64,000 bases of DNA, taken from Pisaster brevispinus (Eukaryota; Echinodermata; Asteroidea; Forcipulatida; Asteriidae). The stretch covers positions 1,116,001 to 1,180,000 of the forward strand of contig JAMKCF010000039.1 of assembly GCA_023634235.1 (NCBI GenBank). The letters run 5' to 3'. Below are positions 1-11,960 of the stretch, piece by piece. Positions within the stretch are counted from its first letter, which is position 1, and every line of letters starts with the position of its first letter. The position numbers and the translations under genes are program-made. The notes beneath the pieces are model-generated. The model worked only from the letters and a program-made list of their open reading frames with translations. It had not been told where the DNA came from and made no database searches.

Positions 1-2320
1 TATATTTTCTATTTTTAATACTTTTGGTCAAAAGTGAACATGCTTTAACTTCTTTAAAAAAAGAGTTTTTTTTTAAATACAAATCATTAACATGTTTTAT
101 TTACTATCGTCAACAGTTTTCTAAATAAACTCAGTATTTCAAGTTTAATTTTATTAAGAATTAATTAAGATACAGTTTTACTTCCTTGACGATAAATAAG
201 AAGCGAACAAGTTCCTAGTTTTGTTTTTGTTTTGTTGTTGTTGTTTTTTTTACTTTTGGGCGTGTTTGTTTGTTTGTTTGTTGATGTTGGTGGTGGGGTT
301 TTTGTTTTGTATTGTTTTTTCTTCTTTTTTTGAGGGGGGAGGGGCGTGGACAGCGGCGTAGCCATGACCTTTTCAGTGTGTGTGGGGAGCGCATTACTTG
401 TGGGGGCCCAAGGGGGATAGGCTTGTCAGTGGTGGGTCATGCTTTTATATTGGAAAGGGGACGCCAGGGGGCCACCATCCTCTTATGTTCGTGGCATTTT
501 GTGGCTGTGGTAGCGATACCGATAACGACCGTTCACTAAATTTTAATTTGATTATACAAACACGCATCCCCCTTTTCTATTTCCTTTTAATTTTTGTTGG
601 CACTATTCCGATTTTGTTTTCTGTGGGGGGCACCTTGGGGTGAGGCCACTGCAAATTGGGGGGGGGGGCACCAGCCCGAGCCCCCTGGTTAGGGGGTGAG
701 GTTACAAAATGACAACCCATTATAATGATATTTGTTAAGACAATAATCAATTTGCTGTTCCATTTTCACAATCATTACTTGATAATGAATTAACTAATGA
801 ATATTATTTATTCTTGTCTGTACAGGAGAAGTCCAGATTGGGCTCACGGGGAGCTTTTGGAATCTACAAGAAAGGAATGCCGCTCTGCAGCCATCTGTAA
901 AATGCAACAAGCCTAGCATAACTGATTTAAATGCTCTTGAAAAGCAAGTCCTCTGTAGAAGTCATGTTGATGATAACCCAGATGGAAGATGGAACACCTG
1001 ATGACAACATAGATGGAACACCTGACATTCTGCATCAGACTCTTCCGAGGATACATACTTGTGCTCTGTAGAACTTTGGGTGCTTGGGATTACAACTCTT
1101 AGAGCGTAACACCATGAAGGATTTTTATATCAAGACAATAAGTCTGGCTTCCGTTTGATATTGGAAATGCGGATATAAAGGATTCAAAATGTGAGGATTA
1201 TGTAATAAGATGTTATTATTTAATAATAAATAAATGAATTAACTAGTAAGTTGGTTGTTGGTAAATTATAAAATTAGGTAAGTAATTAAATTATTTATTT
1301 ATTATTCATTTGATAATTGTTTGTTTGCTCGTTTGTTTTTGTTTTGTTTTTGTTTGTTTGTTGATATTCTTATTGTTGATATAATTATTTGTTTAAATTT
1401 TATTTATTAATATTTTATCTATCTACTTATTGTTTTTTGTTATTTTCATTTTTATATTTATTTGTTTAGTTTTTACTGTTTTTATTTATTTATTTATTTA
1501 TTTACTTGTAAATTTATTTGTTTAAATTTTTATTTTTTTACATTTATTTTTTAATTCTATTTATTTATTTATATATTTACATAGTTTTTGTTTATTATTT
1601 ATTTATTTAATTGTTTGTTTGCTCGTTGGGGTGTTTGTTTGCTTGCTTGTTTATATTTTATTTATTTATTATTTTATTTATTACTTATATTTTTTTGTTT
1701 ATTTTTTACTCTTTTTATTTGTATATTTATTTATTTATTGTTATTAAAAAAACATATTTATTATAATTTTTTTAATTTATATTTAAATTTTTGTTATTTA
1801 TATTAATTTTTTGTTTATTAATTGTTTTTATTTATATGATTTTATAATTATTTATATACATTTTTTACTTGAATTGACGAAGAAAACACCTTAAAAAACA
1901 CTGAAATTAATTATACAATTTTATGTTAATTTTCTAGCAGATATTTGCAAATAAAACTTCTGATTTATTTGGAAACATCTGTTGAAAAATATTTATACCA
2001 ATATTATTTGAATCTTTGATATTTCAATTGTAGAAGAATACAATACAAATGCTTTGAAATAAATAACTTAAAATGTTATTTTGATTATTTTTATGAACGA
2101 TGTTTTAAATAAAGAGATACATTTTCAACATCTAAACTTTCCAGATTTGTTCGTGTTAATTTATCTGTCAAACTTGGTAATGTATATTTTGTTAAGAACT
2201 TAAAATAGCTAGACACGACAAAATTTAAAATAGTAACCTTTTCTTAGTGGAAATTAATCTCCATATTATACGGGGGAAACTGTTTTTCATTGGTGGTAGT
2301 TTTTAAATAACTAATTTTTG
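1..2320. other. AT-rich non-coding DNA
   Basis: No gene or recognisable domain is visible on either strand. The stretch is AT-rich, with T-rich and TTTA/TTTG-type low-complexity sequence especially between about 1300 and 1870 and short G runs near 657-669. The short open frames present have the biased composition (poly-F, L, Y, I) expected of low-complexity DNA and are not called. Confidence 0.6.
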
Positions 2321-2321
2321 T

Positions 2322-2392
2322 TGCCAGAGGGCGCCCTTTACAGACAACAGAGGGCGCCCTTTATAGTCAACAGAGGGCGCCATTTACACTAT
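2322..2392. repeat. Three tandem copies of an AGAGGGCGCC motif
   Basis: The core CAGAGGGCGCC occurs three times at roughly 25-bp spacing. A related AACAGAGGGCGC copy lies in an NCBP1 intron near 42965, with its inverted copy near 46500. The core resembles part of the vertebrate CTCF consensus, but it could equally be a fragment of a dispersed repeat; no function can be assigned. Confidence 0.5.
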
Positions 2393-2483
2393 ATATTTTT
2401 ACATGTATTTACGTGTGTTTGTATATACAACACGTGGTTCTAATATTCATCTTGGTTAAAAATTATAAGTTTGCCGTGGATCC

Positions 2484-2572
2484 GCCGATGGCCTAGCGGA
2501 CAAGGTCACGCACGGGGAGAACAAGATCGGAAGACATGCATGGGTTCGAATCCCGGCAAGTCGCAAGGTAAG
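2484..2572 (+). repeat. tRNA-like SINE head
   Basis: An A-box-like TGGCCTAGCGG (2489-2499) is followed by a B-box-like GGTTCGAATCC (2543-2553), the spacing of an internal RNA polymerase III promoter. The ends do not pair into a 7-bp acceptor stem, so this is not a functional tRNA gene. A tRNA-derived SINE head or tRNA pseudogene is the best reading. Confidence 0.5.
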
Positions 2573-2604
2573 TGGAATTATATATAATGTAAACTAACAT
2601 GCAC

Positions 2605-2960
2605 TGACTAACACGCACTAACACGCACCACGCACGATGCACAAGGAGGGACAGGCCAGGACGGAGGAATGAGAGGGGAGGTGGACAGAGAGAGAGAGAG
2701 AGAGAGAAGAGGGGTAGACAATTTTTTTTTTTTTTTCGATGGGGGAAAACAAAAAAAAAAAAAAAAAAAGTATGAAAAACCGAAAATTAACGGTCTTTCA
2801 TTTTTTTTAAATCGGCTAGAACGCACGCTCGTTAATTATTTTTGATTTCCAAAAAAAAAAAATAAATAAATATGAAAAATTGAAAATTTTACGGTCTTTC
2901 AATTTTTTAAAATGGGCTGAAACGCACGCTCGTTAATTATTTTGCATTTTCAAAATAAAA
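2605..2960. repeat. Simple repeats and an ~85-bp tandem duplication
   Basis: A (GA)n run (2690-2708) is followed by T and A homopolymers. Two diverged copies of an ~85-bp sequence follow (about 2770-2853 and 2872-2955). They share the segments ACGGTCTTTCA and AACGCACGCTCGTTAATTAT. Confidence 0.6.
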
Positions 2961-3599
2961 AACACATTATTGGTGCAAAATTACCATAAACTTTTAATTT
3001 TTGGGAAATATAGAAGGTTTCAGCCACCCTTTCATGCTTAAAACAATGCTTAAATTACTCTACTACATAAATTACGCATTCTGGTCACACACAAAACTTT
3101 TTTAATTGTTTCACAATATTAATCTGCATTTTTAAGGCTTTAACATTTCTTTAAACGCCTTATAAAGATGCTTAACTTTATGTCCATACTTTCCCACCAT
3201 TGATTGCACACAGACTTTAAATTCCTTCTGGTTTAAGGGCCTAAGACGTTCTTCATTACATTTACAAAAACAGAATTTTAGTTTCAACTAAAAAAAGTAA
3301 CATTCACGATGTCTAAAGGCACATTTAAATTTGCAAATAATTGATCCCATAATTTACAGAAAAATACAACTTAGTTCTGGAAAGGAAAAACTTTAAGCGA
3401 TACTAGCTTTGACTGTATGGTAACACACTAACACTTCAAAATATCTGATCTTTAACTCTATGGATTTTTAGTTCACGAGGCAATAATAGTCTGTTACTAT
3501 GTTCATGTGTCACTGTGGGACTGTTTTATTCATTGGAGACAGGGCACTAGACAAAAATGGCTACTGACTGATTTATTAAAGTTTTAAGAGCATGAGGAA

Positions 3600-4155
3600 A
3601 ACGTCCGTTTTTAAAGTGTAGAATTTGCATAGTGAGCAAACTTGTTTCTTTACTTTACCCATCATACTACTAAGCAAACGTGTGCCTACAAATAAAACAA
3701 AACTGTACGGCTAGGTCAACGCTAACAACTATACATCTAACGAACAAGAACATCATACATGTAGCTGATCTAGTTGAGTCTAGATGTTGCAGGTTGTTGT
3801 TTCAGTGATCAGTTTCGAAGAGACGTTAATGATTACAGATGATACACGGTCCTATTAGATATGATACATTTGCATAACGGAAAACAAATTTGTTTCTTAC
3901 TTTATCTTACACTTCATAGCACTCTAAAACCTCATCAAACTTGCATCTACAAGTACCAATAATAATGGCTAGGTCAACACAAAACATCTGCACACAAAAT
4001 TAATCTAATGAACGAGGACATTATATAGCTGATCTAATTGAGTTTGTTTTGACAACAATAATGTTGTAGCAGCTTGTTGTTTCAAGAAATTAAGGACTGT
4101 AATCAGTTACGAATATACAGATGATACACAGTCCCTTTAGATATGACGCACTTTT
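3600..4155. repeat. Diverged ~270-bp tandem duplication
   Basis: The segment about 3600-3870 reappears with many substitutions at about 3880-4155. Shared landmarks in order are a CAAACTTG/CAAATTTG TTTCTTACTTTA block, GGCTAGGTCAAC, AGCTGATCTA, TTGTTGTTTCA and ACAGATGATACAC. No coding capacity is evident. Confidence 0.55.
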
Positions 4156-4423
4156 AATGTTAGTTTTGTTTGCATTTTGATCGAATCTAGTTGAAAGTAC
4201 ATAAATGCAATAAAACAGCAGCAGTAATAACAACGTATACACTAAAGGTCTGTTTACTATATACAAGACATTGTCAGAATACTTTTTCCTACTTTTGTAC
4301 TGGTTAAAAATCTTCTTGGCATACATATACTGTATGCTTAATTACAGTCGTTGGTACATGTGGTTTTAAAGAATCACATGAGGACTAGTAGTGAGGGCGA
4401 TGATGTCCTGTAAATGTTGTGTA

Positions 4424-4745
4424 AACAGGCCATTTTACAATGTGTATTATTAACGTAACAGGCCTACCTCAATATTCCAGAATTCTTAGGTTACAGATTT
4501 GAGGTTGCTTGATGCAGAGAGACTATGACGTAGTTGACTAATTCATGGTAAAGACAAGAGCCAAGTGTTCTCTTTAGCTGAGCTTGTTGTGTATCTCTCG
4601 TTAGAACTGAGGTGTTTAATTGTCAGATCATCTTGAATGCACTGCAATAAAAACCCAAAGAAGATGTAAGCATAAACTTACTACAGCCATGGATCAACAA
4701 CTTTTTATAGAATTCTTTTGTTTTCAGCAACCTTCAACTCTAAGT
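4424..4745 (+). repeat. Satellite leader repeat, copy 1 (diverged)
   Basis: This is the most diverged copy of a ~300-bp sequence that recurs near 8884, 11593, 22949, 30023 and 32432. It starts at GTGTAAACAGGCC and includes TGTCAGATCATCTTGAATG and CAATAAAAACCCAAAG. The downstream 4740-4880 stretch is also similar to 30640-30790, so the left and right margins of the satellite domain are paralogous. Confidence 0.75.
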
Positions 4746-4893
4746 GTAAGAAAGGGAGACAGGGTAGGGGTGCTGATGAGAAAGAAGACAGATATATACT
4801 GGTGGGATCCAGAGGGAAAAGACAATATGTTAAGGTACGTGAGACACAGTTTGGATGAATGAGGGAGATGTGTACTGGTGTACGAGGTACTAT

Positions 4894-5450
4894 GGTTGCG
4901 TTCGAGTAGCTTACACGTTTAAGTAAAACTTACACCAGAGCATTCGATTAGCCATCACGTGATACTCGTGTCTGCCCCGGTGTCAGCCACCACAGCCCCA
5001 GTTCGCGAGCGGGTCTCTGGTGTATGCCCAGGTGTAATGACGTAGTTTCTGGCTGTAGGCGTATCATACCAAGATGGCAGGGGACAAGTTGATTGCAACG
5101 CGAGTACAAAAACTACAAATTAATACACTGATTTATCGTCTATGAAACAATGATGGCAAATAGAAAGGAAATGCATTTCCTGAAAAACAAACAGTTGGTG
5201 AGTGTGTGCAAAGTATGAGTGATATAATTAATTATTGTCATCACGGACATTGACGTTTTCCAATTGAGCAGACGACGGAAATGACAGCTGTCTGTTTTCA
5301 CCTTTTTAAGCCGCACTGCTACGCAACAATCTTTGGCCTTAATTTTCCCAGAGAGCCAAGCCAAAACACAGCGGCGATCAATCAGCCTTGTTTCGGGGCT
5401 ACCACAAGTGTAAACCCCTGGTACACATGGAGAAGTAATCGAACGCACCA
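4894..5450. mobile_element. Short non-autonomous inverted-repeat element at satellite edge
   Basis: The ends are imperfect inverted repeats: GGTTGCGTTCGAGTAGC on the left and the complement of GGTGCGTTCGATTAC on the right. A paralogous region near 30790-30830 lacks the intervening ~560 bp, which supports an insertion. No transposase frame is present. The target duplication is not clear, so I leave the superfamily open. Confidence 0.55.
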
Positions 5451-8400
5451 TATAAAAGGGGTAACATGTTGGGGGAGTATCCCCATTGACAGCAAAGAGG
5501 GGTCCATGTTTGGGATTGATACATGATGGGACAGGTGTTTGAGTTTGATAGGTATGGCATTAGAAGGGGCATGACACTTTTAGGGGAGGCTTTAGAGAGA
5601 CAGCAAAGTGGGATGCAATTGGAATTGATACAGTAAGGCAATAGAAGGGGTATCATGTTGGGGGAGGATCCAGAGTGACAGCAAAGTGGGATGTATGTTT
5701 GTGATTGAAACAGTATGGCACTAGAAGGGGTAAGATTTTATGGGAGATCCAGAGTGACAGAAAAGTGGGGTTCAATTCGAAATGATACAGTACAAGGCTA
5801 AAGGAAGGGTTAACATGTAGGGGAAGATCCACAGTGCACAGTAAAAAAGGATGCATGTTTGGGACTAAAACAGTACGGCAATAATATTTTCAGAGAGGGT
5901 CCAAAGGGACAGCAAAGTGGGATGCAATTTGAATTGATAAGTAAGGCAATAAAATGGGATAAGTAAGGCAATAAAAGGGGTAACATGTTGGGGGAGTATC
6001 AAAGTGACAGAAAGTGGGATGCCATTGGAATTGATCCACATTAAGGCAAAAGAAGGGGTATCATTTTATAGGAGGATCCAGAGTGCCAGAAAAGTGGGGT
6101 GCATGTTTTGGATTAAAACAGCATGGCAATCCGGGAGGGGTATCATGTCGGGGGAGGGTCTAGAGGGAGAGCAAATTGGAATGCAATTGCAATTGTTACA
6201 GTAAGGCAACAGAAGGGGTAAGATGTCCGGGGAGGATCCAGAGTGACAGAAAAGTGGGATGCATGTTTGGGATGGAAACAGTATGGCACTTGAGGGGTAT
6301 CATTTTATGGGAGGATCCAGAGTTACAGCAAAGTGGGGTGCATGTTTGGGGTTAAAAAAGCATGTCAATCCGGGAGGTGTAACATGTTGGGGAGGGTCCA
6401 GAGGGACAGCAAAGTGGGAGGCAATTGGAATTGTTACAGTAAGGCAATAGAAGGGGTAACATGTTGGGGGAGGATCCAGAGTGATAGCAAAGTGGGATGC
6501 AATTGCAATTTATACAGTAAGGCAATAGAAGGGGTAACATGTTGGGGAGGGTCCAGAGGGACAGCAAAGTGGGATGCATGTTTGTGATTGAAACAGTATG
6601 ACACTACAAGGGGTAAGATTTTATGGGAGGATCCAGAGTGATTGAAAAGTGGGGTGCAATTGGAATTGGTACAGTCAGGCACTAGAAGGGGTAACATTTT
6701 ATGGGAGGATCCAGAGTGATAAAAAAGTGGGGTGCAATTGGAATTAATACAGTCAGGCACTAGAAAGGGTAACATTTTATGGGAGGATCCAGAGTGACAA
6801 AAAAGTGGGGTGCAATTGGAATTGATACAGTCAGGCACTAGAAGGGGTAACATTTTATGGGAGGATCCAGAGTGACAGAAAAGTGGGGTGCATGTTTGGC
6901 ATAAAGAAGTTTGGCAATCCAAAAGGGGTAATATTTTCGGGGAGGGTCCAGAGGGACAGCAAAATGGGGTGCAATTGGAATTTATACAGTAAGGCAATCC
7001 GGCAGGGGTAACATGTTTGGGGAGGGTCCAGAGGGACAGCAAAGTGGGATGCATGTTTGTGATTGAAACAGTATGGCACTACAAAGGGTAAAATTTTATG
7101 GGAGGAACCAGATTGACAGAAAAGAGGGGTTCAATTCGAAATGATACAGTACAAGGCTAAAGAAGGGTTAACATGTAGGGGGAGGACCCAGAGTGACAGT
7201 AAAAAAGGATGCATGTTTGGGAATAAAACAGTATGGCAATCCAAAAGGGGTAATATTTTCGGGGAGGGTCCAAAGGGACAGCAAAGTGGGGTGCAATTGG
7301 AATTGGTACAGTCAGGCACTAGAAGGGGTAACATTTTATGGGAGGATCCAGAGTGACAGAAAAGTGGGGTGCAATTGGAATTGGTACAGTCAGGCACTAG
7401 AAGGGGTAACATTTTATGGGAGGATCCAGAGTGACAGAAAAGTGGGGTGGAATTGGAATTGGTACAGTCAGGCACTAGAAGGGTTTACATTTTATTGGAG
7501 GATCCAGAGTGACACAAAAGTGGGGTGCAATTGGAATTGGTACAGTCAGACACTTGAAGGGGTAACATTTTATGGGAGGATCCAGAGTGACATCAAAGTG
7601 GGGTGCAGTTGGAATTGGTACAGTCAGGCACTAGAAGGGGGAACATTTTATGGGAGGATCCACGGTGACAGCAAAGTGGGATGCAATTGTAATTGGTACA
7701 GTCAGGCACTTGAAGGGGTAAGATTTTATGGGAGGATCCAGAGTGACAGAAAAGTGGGGTGCAATTGGAATTGGTACAGTCAGGCACTAGAAGGGGTAAC
7801 ATTTTATGGGAGGGACCAGAGTGATTGAAAAGTGGGATGCATGTTTGAGATTAAAACAGTATGGCACTAGAAGGGATAACATTTTATGGGAGGATCCAGA
7901 GTGATTGAAAAGTGGGGTGCAATTGGAATTGGTACAGTCAGGCAAACTAGAAAGGTAACATTTTATGGGAGGATCCAGAGTGACAGCAAAGTAGGGTGCA
8001 ATTGGAATTGGTACAGTCAGGCACTAGAAGGGGTAACATTTTATGGGAGGATCCAGAGTGGCAGCAAAGTGGGATGCAATTGGAATTGGTAAGTCATGCA
8101 CTAGAAGGGGTAACATTTTATGGGAGGATCCACAGTGACAAAAAAGTGGGGTGCAATTGGAATTGATACAGCCAGGCACTAGAAGGGGTAACATTTTATG
8201 GGAGGATCCAGACTGACAGAAAAGTGGGGTGCAATTGGAATTGGTACAGTCAGGCACTAGAAGGGGTAACATTTTCATGGGAGGATCCAGAGTGACAGAA
8301 AAGTGGGGTGCAATTGGAGTTGAAACCTCAGGCACTAGAGGGGGTAACATTTTATGGGAGGATCCAGAGTGACAGAAAAGTCGGGTGCATGTTTGGGGTA

Positions 8401-8883
8401 AAAAAAGTATGGCAATCCGAAAGGGGTTAACATGTTGGGGGAGGGACCACAGGGACAGCAAAATGGGGTGCAATTGGAATATATACAGTTAAAGGCAATC
8501 CGGCAGGGTAACATGTTTGGGGAGGGTCCAGAGGGACAGCAAAGTGGGATGCATGTTTGTGATTGAAACAGTATGGCTCTAGAAGGGGTCAGATTTTATG
8601 GGAGGATCCAGAGTGACAGAAAAGAGGGGTTCAATTCGAAATGATACAGTAAAGGCTAAAGAAAAGCTAACATGTAGAGGAGGATCCAGAGTGACAGTAA
8701 AAAGGGATGCATGTTTGGGAATAAAACAGTTTGGCAATCCAAAAGGGGTATAATTTTCGGGGAGGGTCCAGAGGGACAGCAAAGTGGGATGCAATTGGAA
8801 TTGTTACAGCAAGGCAATAGAAGGGGTAACATGTTGGGGGAGGATCCAGAGTGACATCAAAGTGGGGTGCATGATTGGGATTG

Positions 8884-9250
8884 ATCCTATAAAATTGGTG
8901 TAAACAGGCCCTTTTATAATGTATATTATTAACAAAACAATTTTACCTCAATATTCCAGAATTCTTTAAGATACAGATTTGAGGTTGGTTGATGCAGAGA
9001 GATTCTGATGTAGAACTTTGAAATCATGGTTAAGATGGAAGCCAGGTGATCTCTTCAGCTGAGTTTGTGCATCTCTCATTAGAATGGATGTGATTAATTG
9101 TCAGATCATCTTGAATGTACTGCAATAAAAACCCAAAGAAGATGTATGCATACAATTACTCCAGCCAAGGATCAACAATTTTTATAACAGTCTTTCGACT
9201 GTGATGTATCTTCAAAACCACAACGAGCGTATTCTGCTTTCAGAAACTTT
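8884..9250 (+). repeat. Satellite leader repeat, copy 2
   Basis: It begins with CCTATAAAATTGGTGTAAAC directly after a satellite unit and contains CAATAAAAACCCAAAG near 9122. It returns to satellite at about 9255. It is nearly identical to copies 3, 4 and 5. Part of its 3' segment (GCTGTGATGAATCTTCA...TTCTGCTTT) is duplicated again at about 9400-9485. Confidence 0.85.
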
Positions 9251-11592
9251 GTCTACAGTATGGCACTAGAAGGGGTAACATGTTGGGGGGAGGATCTAGT
9301 GTAACAACAAAGTTGGATTAATGTTTGTGATTCATACAATATGGCACAAGAAGGGGTTGGGGGAAAACCAAGACTGACAACAAATTGGATGCAAGACAGG
9401 CAACAATTTTTAATAACAGTCTTCGGGCTGTGATGAATCTTCACAACCACATCAGGCATGTTCTGCTTTAAGAAAATGTATCTACAGTATGGCACTAGAA
9501 GGGGTAACATGTTGGGGAGGATCCAGAGTGACAGCTAAGTGGGATGCAAAATTGCAAATTATACAGTTAGGCAATAGAAGGGGTATAATGTTGGTGGAGA
9601 ATCAGTGTGAATGCACGTTTGGAATTGAAATAGTACATGTATGGCCAATAGAAGGGGTAACATGTCGGGGGAGGATCCAGAGTGACAGAAAAGTGGGGAG
9701 CAATTGGAATTAGTACAGTCAGGCACTACAAGGGGTAACATTTTATGGGAGGATCAAGAATGACATCAAAGTTGGGTGCATTTGGAATTGCTACAGTCAG
9801 GCACTAGATCAAGGGCAAACATTTTATGGGAGGATTCAGAGTGACAGCAAAGTGGGGTGCAATTGGAATTGGTACAGTCAGGCACTAGAAGGGGTAAGAT
9901 TTTATGGGAGGATCTAGAGTGACAGCAAAGTGGGGTGCAATTGGAATTGGTACAGTCAGGCACTAGAAGGGGTCACAATTTATTGGAGGATCCAGAGTGA
10001 CAGAAAGGTGGGATGCAATTGGAATTGAAACAGTATGGCACTAGAAGGGGTAATATTTTATGGGAGGATCCAGAGTGACATCAAAGTGGGATGCAATTGG
10101 AAATGATACACGCAGGCACTAGAAAGGGGTAAAGTTTTATGGGAGGATCCAGAGTGACAGCAAAGTGGGGTGCAATTGGAATTGGTACAGTCAGGCACTA
10201 GAAGGGGTAAGATTTTATAGGAGGATCTAGAGTGACAGCAAAGTGGGGTGCAACTGGAATTGGTACAGTCAGGCACTAAAAGGGGTAACATTTTATGGGA
10301 GGATCCAGAGTGATAAAAAAGTGGGGTGCAATTGGAATTGGTACAGTCAGGCACTAGAAGGGGTAACATTTTATGGGAGGATCCAGAGTGACAGAAAAGT
10401 GGGGTGGAATTGGAATTGGTAAAGTCAGGCACTAGAAGGGTTTACATTTTATGGGAGGATCCAGAGTGACAGAAAAGTGGGCTGGAATTGGAATTGGTAC
10501 AGTCAGGCACTAGAAGGGGTAACATTTTATGGGAGGATCCAGAGTGACAAAAAAGTGGGGTGGAATTGGAATTGGTACAGTCAGGCACTAGAAGGGTTTA
10601 CATTTTATGGGAGGATCCAGAGTGACACAAAAGTGGGGTGCAATTGGAATTGGTAGAGTCAGACACTTGAAGGGGTAACATTTTATGGGAGGATCCAGAG
10701 TGACAGAAAAGTGGGGTGCAGTTGGAATTGGTACAGTCAAGCACTAGAAAGGGGAACATTTTATGGGAGGATCCAGAGTGACAGAAAAGTGGGGTGGAAT
10801 TGGAATTGGTACAGTCAGGCACTAGAAGGGGTAACATTTTATGGGAGGATCCAGAGTGACAGAAAAGTGGGGTGCAATTGGAATTGGTACAGTCAGGCAC
10901 TAGAAGGGGTAACATTTTATGGGAGGATCCAGAGTGACAGAAAAGTGGGGTGGAATTGGAATTGGTACAGTCAGGCACTAGAAGGGTTTACATTTTATGG
11001 GAGGATCCAGAGTGACAGAAAAGTGGGGTGGAATTGGAATTGGTACAGTCAGGCACTAGAAGGGGTAACATTTTATGGGAGGATCCAGAGTGACAGAAAA
11101 GTGGGTTGCAGTTGGAATTGGTACAGTCAGGCACTAGAAGGGGGAACATTTTATGGGAGGATCCACAGTGACAGCAAAGTGGGATGCAATTGTAATTGGT
11201 ACAGTCAGGCACTTGAAGGGGTAAGATTTTATGGGAGGATCCAGAGTGACAGAAAAGTGGGGTGCAATTGGAATTGGTATAGTCAGGCACTAGAAGGGGT
11301 AACATTTTATGGGAGGGACCAGCGTGATTGAAAAGTGGGATGCATGTTTGGGGATTAAAACAGTATGGCACTAGAAGGGATAACATTTTATGGGAGGATC
11401 CAGAGTGATTGAAAAGTGGGGTGCAATTGGAATTGGTACAGTCAGGCAAACTAGAAAGGTAACATTTTATGGGAGGACCCAGAGTGACAGCAAAGTGGGA
11501 TGCAATTGGAATTGTTACAGCAAGGCAATAGAAGGGGTAACATGTTGGGGTAGGATCCAGAGTGACATCAAAGTGGGGTGCATGATTGGGAT

Positions 11593-11960
11593 TGATCCTA
11601 TAAAATTGGTGTAAACAGGCCCTTTTTATAATGTTTATTATTAACAAAACAATTTTACCTCAATATTCCAGAATTCTTTAAGATACAGATTTGAGGTTGG
11701 TTGATGCAGAGAGATTCTGATGTAGAACTTTGAAATCATGGTTAAGATGGAAGCCAGGTGATCTCTTCAGCTGAGTTTGTGCATCTCTCATTAGAATGGA
11801 TGTGATTAATTGTCAGATCATCTTGAATGTACTGTAATAAAAACCCAAAGAAGATGTATGCATACAATTACTCCAGCCAAGGATCAACAATTTTTATAAC
11901 AGTCTTTCGACTGTGATGTATCTTCAAAACCACAACGGGTGTATCCTGCTTTCAGAAACT
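11593..11960 (+). repeat. Satellite leader repeat, copy 3
   Basis: Near-identical to copy 2, with the same flanking satellite variants on both sides. The duplicated unit therefore includes leader plus satellite, not the leader alone. Confidence 0.85.

Noticed and set aside
1588..1806. Hydrophobic 72-codon frame
   Set aside because: Arises from T-rich low-complexity DNA.
2484..2572. Functional tRNA gene
   Set aside because: A and B boxes are present but no acceptor stem or proper anticodon arm can be formed.
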